From an uncultured Clostridia bacterium (GTDB lineage: Bacteria; Bacillota; Clostridia; Oscillospirales; Oscillospiraceae): 5,403 nt of DNA. The position numbers were made by a program, and so were the translations under genes. The stretch spans positions 1 through 5,403 of the forward strand of contig CALICR010000192.1 of NCBI GenBank assembly GCA_938049125.1. Direction: 5' to 3'. Below the pieces are notes generated by a model. The model ran no database searches, was not told the origin of the DNA, and saw only the letters and a list, made by a program, of their open reading frames with translations. Below, piece after piece: positions 1-5,033 of this stretch (the stretch's first letter is position 1; every line of letters starts with the position of its first letter).

Positions 1-2
1 CG

Positions 3-83
3 GAAACGAATTCTGTCCGATTCGGCAGCCCTGTGGGGCCTGAGGCCGGAGAAGATTACCAGCCGCAGGGAACCGGCGGCTGA
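3..83 (+). CDS. C-terminal tail of an upstream gene (partial)
   Basis: This frame is open from the window edge to a TGA at 81-83 and encodes 26 hydrophilic residues ending in ...YQPQGTGG. The stop lies just before the strong ribosome binding site of the next gene, 17 bp ahead of its GTG, which is the spacing expected inside an operon. Another frame stops at 41-43, and a third stays open to 198 but would overlap the next gene by almost 100 bp, so this frame is the best choice though not proven. No domain can be recognised in so short a tail. If real, the operon starts upstream of this window and its promoter is not visible here. Confidence 0.4.
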   Translation, partial: ETNSVRFGSPVGPEAGEDYQPQGTGG

Positions 84-85
84 CC

Positions 86-94
86 AAAGGAGGG
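86..94 (+). promoter_or_regulatory. Ribosome binding site deciding the GTG start at 101
   Basis: AAAGGAGGG lies six bases ahead of GTG at 101. This near-perfect Shine-Dalgarno match is the main reason for accepting a GTG start and for believing that the short 65-aa gene is translated. Confidence 0.75.
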
Positions 95-100
95 ACGGTC

Positions 101-298
101 GTGGAGATCGAAAAACTGCTTGCAAAGCTGGCGGCGTCGCAGGCGCTGGAGCCGGAGGACCGGCTGAGCGCCATCGTGGCCCGGTATGCGCCGGATGAGC
201 TGGATGAGGGGAGCCTGGATCAGGTCTTCGCCGCGGCCCGGCAGCCGGATTATCAGGAATTTTTGGACCGCGCCGCAGAGCAGAAGAAAAAGCCCTGA
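101..298 (+). CDS. Small acidic helical protein, function unknown (65 aa)
   Basis: Not recognised. The product is 65 residues, starts with GTG behind a near-consensus ribosome binding site and ends at TGA 296-298. It is rich in Ala, Glu, Asp and Leu, has no cysteine, no signal peptide and no membrane segment, and ends in a basic EQKKKP tail. Most of it looks alpha-helical, with a possible helix at residues 2-13, a second around 18-30 and a third around 38-60. The phosphatase gene starts 22 bp after its stop, so it is very likely co-transcribed with the kinase/phosphatase genes. A small helical adaptor or regulator of that signalling set is conceivable, but nothing in the sequence demonstrates it. 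The good ribosome binding site and lack of a competing frame make a real gene likely. Confidence 0.65.
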   Translation: MEIEKLLAKLAASQALEPEDRLSAIVARYAPDELDEGSLDQVFAAARQPDYQEFLDRAAEQKKKP

Positions 299-306
299 GC
301 GTGGGC

Positions 307-314
307 GGGAGGAG
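307..314 (+). promoter_or_regulatory. Ribosome binding site deciding the phosphatase start
   Basis: GGGAGGAG lies six bases ahead of ATG 321. The reading frame is open further upstream to an ATG at 186, but that codon has no comparable site and would overlap the 65-aa gene. The PP2C fold also begins directly after 321. Confidence 0.75.
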
Positions 315-320
315 CAGAGT

Positions 321-1046
321 ATGCCGGAATTGGATTTTGCGTTTTTCACCGACGTCGGCGGAAGGGCGCAGAATGAGGATTGCTATCTTGCGAAGCGGCT
401 GCCCGGGGGCGGCCTCTTTGTGGTGGCGGACGGACTCGGCGGCCACCGCTGCGGCGAGGTCGCGTCGCGGATTGCCGTGGATACCATCAAGAATGCCAGC
501 GGCTGCGGCGTGCCCCTGGCCGACGCGGTGCAGGCCGCCAACGAGGCGGTCCTCTGGGACCAGACCGGGGAGCGCGCGGGCATGAAGACCACGGCGGCGG
601 CCGTCCGCGTCACGGACGCCGGGGCCGAGACGGCCCACGTGGGCGACACCCGTATTTACGCGCTGCAAAACGGGAAGATCGTCTTCCAAAGCCGGGACCA
701 CAGCGCGTCGCAGCTGGCCGTGGCCGTGGGCGAGATCCGGCCCGAGGAGCTGCGGAGCCATCCGGACCGCAACGTCCTGACCCGCGCCCTGGGCGCGGGG
801 CGGACCGTCCGGGTCGAGACCACGGACCTGCCCGCCGGGCGCTTTGACAGCCTGCTGCTCTGCTCCGACGGCTTCTGGGAGTATGTGCTGGAGGACGAAA
901 TGGAGCGTACCCGGCGGGAGACCCAGACGGCGGACCGCTGGCTCTACGAAATGCGGCAGCTCCAGCTGCGCCGCCGCCCCGAGGGCTGCGACAACAGTAC
1001 GGCCATCGCCGTATTGCTTCCGCCGGACGCGGCCGGAGCGGAATAA
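321..1046 (+). CDS. PP2C-family serine/threonine phosphatase (PrpC/Stp type)
   Basis: A soluble, metal-dependent protein phosphatase of 241 aa, close to the usual length of stand-alone bacterial PP2C enzymes that reverse Hanks-type kinases. The family motifs appear in order: R15-x-x-NED (18-20), VVADGLGGH (34-42), MKTTAAAV (88-95), AHVGDTRIY (105-113), RDHSAS (125-130), VLTRALG (152-158), LLCSDGFWE (179-187) and CDNSTAIAV (223-231). Asp20, Asp37, Asp183 and Asp224 are the expected metal ligands, so the enzyme should be active. It has no membrane segment and no sensor domain, unlike SpoIIE or RsbU. The kinase gene follows 31 bp downstream, making the kinase and the proteins it phosphorylates the likely substrates. 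The start at 321 is preferred over an in-frame ATG at 186 because of its ribosome binding site and the fold boundary. The family call is firm; the substrate is inferred. Confidence 0.95.
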   Translation: MPELDFAFFTDVGGRAQNEDCYLAKRLPGGGLFVVADGLGGHRCGEVASRIAVDTIKNASGCGVPLADAVQAANEAVLWDQTGERAGMKTTAAAVRVTDAGAETAHVGDTRIYALQNGKIVFQSRDHSASQLAVAVGEIRPEELRSHPDRNVLTRALGAGRTVRVETTDLPAGRFDSLLLCSDGFWEYVLEDEMERTRRETQTADRWLYEMRQLQLRRRPEGCDNSTAIAVLLPPDAAGAE

Positions 1047-1063
1047 GAGAGAGAAATCAGAAT

Positions 1064-1070
1064 GGAGGAG
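1064..1070 (+). promoter_or_regulatory. Ribosome binding site deciding the kinase start
   Basis: GGAGGAG stands seven bases before ATG 1078. The kinase frame is open upstream to 844, inside the phosphatase gene, but only the 1078 start has a ribosome binding site, and it places a zinc-ribbon CxxC right at the N-terminus. Confidence 0.75.
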
Positions 1071-1077
1071 AAGGAAG

Positions 1078-3336
1078 ATGCCTGATTATTGCAGCAGCTG
1101 CATGGCGCCGCTGGCGCAGCCGGGGCAGCCCTGCCCGGTCTGCGGCGCGCAGGGGGCCGGGGAGGTCCCGGCGCACCATCTGTGCCCGGGAACGGTGCTG
1201 AATCGCCGGTATTATGTGGGAAAGGCGCTGGGCGAGGGCGGCTTCGGCATCACCTACATCGGGCGGGATCTCAAGCTCGACATGAAGGTGGCCGTCAAGG
1301 AGTACTACCCCAGCGGCTTCGTCAACCGCAGCAACACCATCTCGCCCAAGGTCAACAACAGCACGACCGAGGAGCGCCGGGCCTTCTTCGAGAAGGGCCG
1401 GGAGCGCTTCCTCCGCGAGGCGCGGACGCTGGCCAAATTCTCCGGCGAGCCGGGCATCGTGGACGTCCGGGACTTTTTTGAAGAGAACAACACGGCCTAC
1501 ATCGTCATGGAGTACCTGGACGGTGTAGACCTCAAGCGCTATCTGCGGGACCACGGCACCCTGACGCCGGAGGAGACCATTCGGCTGCTGACGCCGGTCA
1601 TGTACGCCCTGCGGAAGATCCATGCCCAAGGCCTCATCCACCGCGACATCAGCCCGGACAACATCATGCTCGTGGGAGATCAGGTCAAGCTCCTGGACTT
1701 CGGCGCGGCCCGCAGCGTCTCCGCCGAGGCCAACAAGAGCCTCTCCGTTATGCTCAAGCCCGGCTACGCGCCGGAGGAGCAGTACCGCAGCAAGGGCAAA
1801 CAGGGCCCCTGGACGGACATCTATGCCCTCTGCGCCACCATGTACAAGTGCATCACCGGCGTCACGCCCGACGACGCGACCCAGCGCATCTTCAGCGACG
1901 AGGTCAAAAATCCGTCGGAACTGGGCGTCCGGATCGCGCCGGAAATCGAGCAGGCGGTCATGCGCGGCATGAGCGTCCGCCAGCAGGACCGCTACCAGAG
2001 CATGGACGACCTCATCCGGGGCCTCCAGGGCATCCGCGTGGCGGTACCGGACACGGAGGGGGAGACCGTCGCCGGTGTGCCGGTGGACGAGGACCGCGGC
2101 GGGCCCCGCTTTGCCGGAAGCGAGGACGACCGCGCCACGGTGATGGGCGAGGAGCTCCCCGAGGAGCCGGTCCGGCAGAGGGAGGAGCCTGCCCCGAAGG
2201 AGCCGCCCGCGGCGGAGAAGGGCCCCAAGCAGGAGACGCCGAAGCAGCCGGAAAAGCCCAAGCAGACCGAAACGCCCAGGCAGCCCGAGAAGCCCAAGCA
2301 GACGGAGAAGCCCAAAGAGCCGAAGCAGCCCGAACCGCCGAAGCAGCCCGAACCGCCGAAGCCCACACCGCCGGACTCGAGGGCTGCGCGCCCCGCGCCG
2401 AAGAAAAGGTCGAAGCTGCCCGCGCTCCTGACCGCGGTCCTGGTCGTGATCGTGGCCGCGATCCTGATCTTCAAGCCGGGCAGCGGCGGGAAGAACAAGA
2501 TCGATCCGGAGAAATCCGGCTTCCTCTTCCGGAATGAGGACTCCATCGACTGGATCGAGCCGGAGAACCGGCTGGACACGGAGACAATCTACCAAAACCT
2601 GAACTACACGCCGGAGATGTTCTACGGCACCTACGCCCTGACGCCGGGCAGCGACGCCGACGCGGCGCTGGAGGAGTTCAAGCAGAACCAGTCCTACGGC
2701 GATGTCACCGCCAGCGACGGCCGCTACCTGACGAACCTGCCCTATGCCTTCGAGGCCAAGGCGGGCGACGATGGCACGGCACAGATCGAGCTCTATTACC
2801 TCACAGAGGACGGCAAACTCCGGCTTGTGGACGGTGAGTACATCGTGGAGGACGGCGTGCTCGGCGTCAGCACCTCCGACCTGCAGGGCGGCGATGTCGG
2901 CTATGCCTTTGCCTTCGACGGGATCTACCTGACGCTCTCCGACGGGAAGGAGAGCGTGACGCTGGAGGCTGAAGGCTTTTCAAAGAGCAGCGTGGTCAGG
3001 ACCGACCGTGACTACTACGGTGTCTACGCGACCTGTGAGCTGACGCCCGGTTCGCCGCAGATCGACAACATCAAGGGCTTCGGGATGGCATTTTCCAAGG
3101 ACGGCAACCATTTCTATGTGTCGCTGAACGACGGTACGTCGAACTGGGACGGCATCGGACGGATGACGCCGGACGGCCTGTTCGTCTTCTCCTACTCCGA
3201 CGGCCATACCCAGAACACGAAGTATTACACGCACCAGTACGCGTTCTTCTACAGCAACTACGGCCTCATCCTGACGGACGGCGAGACGACCTATTATTAT
3301 CTGGGCGGCGAGCTGACCGGCGGAGCCGCCGAATGA
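1078..3336 (+). CDS. Transmembrane Hanks-type Ser/Thr protein kinase with N-terminal zinc ribbon
   Basis: A 752-aa membrane kinase. Residues 5-22 form a zinc ribbon (C5xxC8, C19xxC22). The kinase domain runs from about 45 to 320: glycine loop GEGGFG (52-57), Lys74 in VAVKE, alpha-C Glu114, catalytic loop HRDISPDN (188-195, Asp190 and Asn195), DFG (207-209) and APEEQY (231-236). Ser at 192 replaces the usual Lys of HRDxKPxN, a variant I recall from other Firmicute kinases, so activity is still expected. Residues about 325-441 are a disordered, charged linker rich in Pro, Lys, Glu and Gln. KKRSK (442-446) precedes one membrane helix (about 447-465), so the kinase is cytoplasmic. The outer 285 residues are beta-rich and contain two related halves, with YGTYALTPGS at 516-525 and YGVYATCELTPGS at 647-659. 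They are not PASTA repeats, so the ligand is unknown. The phosphatase and STAS genes flank it, each 31 bp away. Confidence 0.93.
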   Translation: MPDYCSSCMAPLAQPGQPCPVCGAQGAGEVPAHHLCPGTVLNRRYYVGKALGEGGFGITYIGRDLKLDMKVAVKEYYPSGFVNRSNTISPKVNNSTTEERRAFFEKGRERFLREARTLAKFSGEPGIVDVRDFFEENNTAYIVMEYLDGVDLKRYLRDHGTLTPEETIRLLTPVMYALRKIHAQGLIHRDISPDNIMLVGDQVKLLDFGAARSVSAEANKSLSVMLKPGYAPEEQYRSKGKQGPWTDIYALCATMYKCITGVTPDDATQRIFSDEVKNPSELGVRIAPEIEQAVMRGMSVRQQDRYQSMDDLIRGLQGIRVAVPDTEGETVAGVPVDEDRGGPRFAGSEDDRATVMGEELPEEPVRQREEPAPKEPPAAEKGPKQETPKQPEKPKQTETPRQPEKPKQTEKPKEPKQPEPPKQPEPPKPTPPDSRAARPAPKKRSKLPALLTAVLVVIVAAILIFKPGSGGKNKIDPEKSGFLFRNEDSIDWIEPENRLDTETIYQNLNYTPEMFYGTYALTPGSDADAALEEFKQNQSYGDVTASDGRYLTNLPYAFEAKAGDDGTAQIELYYLTEDGKLRLVDGEYIVEDGVLGVSTSDLQGGDVGYAFAFDGIYLTLSDGKESVTLEAEGFSKSSVVRTDRDYYGVYATCELTPGSPQIDNIKGFGMAFSKDGNHFYVSLNDGTSNWDGIGRMTPDGLFVFSYSDGHTQNTKYYTHQYAFFYSNYGLILTDGETTYYYLGGELTGGAAE
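2245..2358 (+). repeat. Repetitive Pro/Lys/Glu/Gln-coding tract in the kinase linker
   Basis: The juxtamembrane linker is built from degenerate short repeats. QPEKPKQTE is encoded twice (2245-2271 and 2281-2307), 36 bp apart. An exact 18-bp tandem pair, each copy encoding KQPEPP, lies at 2323-2340 and 2341-2358. The tract keeps the frame and codes for a flexible, extended cytoplasmic tether between the kinase domain and the membrane helix. Such tracts can gain or lose units by slippage, so the length may vary between strains (inference). Confidence 0.8.
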
Positions 3337-3367
3337 GCCCGCAGAGGACGGAAGGAGGGGCTGCACG

Positions 3368-3730
3368 ATGAGCACACGAAATATGAACGGCGAGACGCTG
3401 GAGATCCTGGTGGACGGCCAGGTGGTCCTGACCCTGACGGAGCGTATGGCGGACGAGACCATGGAGATTGCCGTGGCCGGAGAAATCCGCAACGAGGCGG
3501 CCCACGACTTCGAGGACGAGCTGATGGCGGCCTTCTCCGTCTGCCGCAGCGTCCGGCTGGACCTGCACGGCGTGACGTACCTGGCGAGCCTGGCCATGCG
3601 GGCACTGCTCTCGGTGCAGCAGCTCCTGGACGAGACCGGAGGCACCCTCACCGTCGTCCGCCTCTCGGAGCCGGTGCGCGCCATTTTCGCCGAGGCCGGC
3701 TTCCTGGACATCCTGGACGTGGAAGAATAG
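3368..3730 (+). CDS. STAS-domain protein, anti-sigma-factor-antagonist-like
   Basis: A 120-aa cytoplasmic protein. After a divergent N-terminal strand region (1-29), residues about 30-118 fit the STAS fold: MEIAVAGEI (32-40), an alpha helix around 43-56, VRLDLHGVTYLASLAMRALL (62-81), GGTLTVVRLSEPVRAIF (91-107) and a closing GFLDIL. In SpoIIAA/RsbV the loop reads roughly Asp-Ser-Ser-Gly and its first Ser is phosphorylated. Here it reads Ala73-Ser74-Leu75-Ala76, so the target Ser is kept but the neighbouring Asp and Gly are lost. STAS proteins usually act as phospho-switches that bind an anti-sigma factor or similar kinase, but no such partner is encoded in the window. AAGGAGGGG at 3352-3360 supports the ATG at 3368. 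The gap to the kinase is 31 bp and to the TIR gene 13 bp. The fold is fairly certain; the partner is unknown. Confidence 0.85.
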   Translation: MSTRNMNGETLEILVDGQVVLTLTERMADETMEIAVAGEIRNEAAHDFEDELMAAFSVCRSVRLDLHGVTYLASLAMRALLSVQQLLDETGGTLTVVRLSEPVRAIFAEAGFLDILDVEE

Positions 3731-3743
3731 GGGGCGGATTCCG

Positions 3744-4910
3744 ATGAGACGTTGTTCGGCAAAGCCCTACGGGGGCAAGGAGCCCTATGTGTTCGTGAGC
3801 TACTGCCACAAGGACCGGGACGCGGTGTTCCCGGTCATCGAGCGGCTGGCCCGGGACGGGTACCGCATCTGGTATGACGAGGGGATTGCCCCCGGCTCCG
3901 AGTGGCCGGAGATCATCGCGCAGCACCTGAGCGGCTGCACGGTCTGCATCGCTTTCCTCTCGGCCCAGTCGCTGAATTCCCACAACTGCCGCCGCGAGAT
4001 CAATTTTGCCCTGATGAAGAAAAAGCCGCTCATCACGGTGGTGCTGGAGCCGGTGCAGCTGTCCCTCGGCATGGAGATGCAGCTCTCCCTGGCCCAGGCG
4101 ATCCTCAAATATACGCTGCCCTCGGAGGAGGCGTTCCTGGAGAAGCTGTGCGGCACCGGCGTGCTGGAGCCCTGCCTGGGCGCGCCGGACCCCGACGTCC
4201 GCGTGCTCTGGCCGACGGATGACGCCGATGCAGCGGAGAATGGCCGTACCCGGAACCTGTTCAGTGACCAGTGGTTCGTCCGCGGCGCGGATATGCCCCC
4301 GGCTCCGGAGCGGGACCGGGAGGAGGAAGCCCGCCAAAAGGCCGAGGAAGAGGCTCGTCAGAAGGCCGAGGAAGAAGCCCGGCAGAGAGCCGAAGAAGCA
4401 GCCCGCCGGAAGGCCGAAGAAGCAGCCCGCCGGAAGGCCGAAGAAGAGGCCCGCCGGAAGGCCGAAGAAGAGGCCCGGCGAAAAGCCGAAGAAGAAGCCC
4501 GCCGGAAGGCCGAGGAAGAGGTCCAGCGGAGGGCCGAAGAGGAGGCTCGGCGGAAAGCGGAGGAAGAGCGCCGGAAGGCAGAGGAGGAAGCGCGGAAGCG
4601 CGTCAGCCATCTGCTGCGGCGGGAGAAGACGGGGGAGTGGATCCTGATCTCCAAGGCGCGGTTCGTTATCGGTCGGTCCGACCGCAGCGCGGACTATGTG
4701 GTCCGGGGCAACCAGTCCGTCAGCCGCACCCACGCGGTGCTGACGCTGGAGGACGGTGTCTGCCGCATCACCGACTGCCATTCCCTGAATCATACCTACC
4801 TGAACGGCCGGGTCCTGACGCCGGACCAGCCCTACGAGCTGCACCCCGGCGACGCCGTCCGCATCTACAACGAGGGCTTCGTCTATTTTGAAAAAACTGA
4901 GGACGCCTGA
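3744..4910 (+). CDS. TIR domain-charged helix-FHA domain fusion protein
   Basis: A 388-aa protein with no signal peptide or membrane segment. Residues about 13-140 are a bacterial TIR domain: YVFVSYCHKD (15-24), a GYRIWYDEGI strand/loop (39-48), GSEWP (51-55), CIAFLS (68-73) and SHNCRREINFAL (79-90). Glu85 aligns with the catalytic glutamate of NAD-cleaving TIR proteins. After a linker, residues 193-286 form an uninterrupted Glu/Arg/Lys/Ala helix of ten 8-residue units (type EEEARRKA) plus a 7-residue unit. Residues about 296-385 are an FHA domain with its phosphothreonine-binding signature: G310-R311-S312, S327-R-T-H330 and N354-G355. FHA domains bind phosphothreonine peptides, so the nearby kinase is the obvious source of its ligand. 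The weak AGGGGG site (3729-3734) overlaps the STAS stop, suggesting translational coupling. NADase activity is inferred; many such TIR domains may only be scaffolds. Confidence 0.92.
   Translation: MRRCSAKPYGGKEPYVFVSYCHKDRDAVFPVIERLARDGYRIWYDEGIAPGSEWPEIIAQHLSGCTVCIAFLSAQSLNSHNCRREINFALMKKKPLITVVLEPVQLSLGMEMQLSLAQAILKYTLPSEEAFLEKLCGTGVLEPCLGAPDPDVRVLWPTDDADAAENGRTRNLFSDQWFVRGADMPPAPERDREEEARQKAEEEARQKAEEEARQRAEEAARRKAEEAARRKAEEEARRKAEEEARRKAEEEARRKAEEEVQRRAEEEARRKAEEERRKAEEEARKRVSHLLRREKTGEWILISKARFVIGRSDRSADYVVRGNQSVSRTHAVLTLEDGVCRITDCHSLNHTYLNGRVLTPDQPYELHPGDAVRIYNEGFVYFEKTEDA
4320..4559 (+). repeat. Ten tandem 24-bp units encoding an octad Glu/Arg/Lys helix
   Basis: Ten consecutive in-frame 24-bp units encode residues 193-272 of the TIR-FHA protein. 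Consensus unit: EEE-A-RRK-A. Variants are EEEARQKA, EEEARQRA, EEAARRKA and EEEVQRRA. Two units (4389-4412 and 4413-4436, counted from the Ala codon) are identical at DNA level, pointing to recent duplication. A seven-residue unit (273-279) lacking one Ala and a partial unit follow. Eight-residue periodicity differs from the heptad of classical coiled coils and favours an ER/K single alpha helix. Confidence 0.9.
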
Positions 4911-4926
4911 GCGTCCGGAAAAACGC

Positions 4927-4961
4927 GCGCGCCGCGGTCCCGAAGGACTGCGGCGCGCTTT
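4927..4961 (+). terminator. GC-rich hairpin ending the kinase/TIR operon
   Basis: A 14-bp stem (4927-4940 with 4945-4958, one G-T wobble) closes on a CGAA tetraloop, starting 16 bp after the TIR-FHA stop. On the plus strand it is followed only by TTTGCT, a short T-tract. On the minus strand five T's (complement of 4919-4923) follow three bases after the stem, so it may serve both directions between these convergent genes. Confidence 0.8.
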
Positions 4962-4968
4962 GCTGCAT

Positions 4969-5000
4969 AAAAAACGTCCCCGGCCATCTGGCCGGGGACG
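4969..5000 (-). terminator. Rho-independent terminator of the minus-strand surface-protein gene
   Basis: A perfect 11-bp stem (4975-4985 with 4990-5000) with a 4-base loop is directly followed, reading the minus strand, by six T's (complement of the A-run 4969-4974). It lies 33 bp beyond the stop codon of the surface-protein gene and is a textbook intrinsic terminator for it. Confidence 0.88.
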
Positions 5001-5033
5001 CTGTGCTGCCGGGGGATTGCCTGGGGTTGGGGC

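Noticed and set aside
61..81. Six-base inverted repeat (AGCCGC/GCGGCT) ahead of the first gene, a possible terminator or regulatory hairpin.
   Set aside because: Short stem, nine-base loop and no following T-tract; ordinary for DNA this rich in G+C.
380..847. 155-codon plus-strand frame inside the phosphatase gene.
   Set aside because: Arg/Gly-rich out-of-frame product with no motif; the PP2C frame is complete over the same bases.
1062..1085. Seven-codon frame ATG...TGA (MEEKEDA) overlapping the kinase start, a possible leader peptide.
   Set aside because: Its codons coincide with the kinase ribosome binding site, it has no good site of its own, and such a short frame is expected by chance.
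1057..2595. 512-codon minus-strand open frame opposite the kinase gene.
   Set aside because: It is a G+C-bias shadow: low-complexity Arg/Leu/Gly product, no recognisable domain, and the plus strand encodes a clear kinase with all motifs.
3319..3332. CGGCG-GAGC-CGCCG inverted repeat at the end of the kinase gene, a possible internal terminator.
   Set aside because: Only a five-base stem within coding sequence and no T-tract; transcription into the STAS gene is expected to continue.
4320..4559. Regular 24-bp repeats considered as a CRISPR array or other DNA-level repeat element.
   Set aside because: Units are contiguous without spacers, remain in frame and encode a regular charged helix, so this is a protein-coding repeat.
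3648..4844. 398-codon minus-strand open frame opposite the TIR-FHA gene.
   Set aside because: It mirrors the 24-bp repeats as a Leu/Phe/Gly-rich repeat and has no domain; the plus strand holds intact TIR and FHA motifs.
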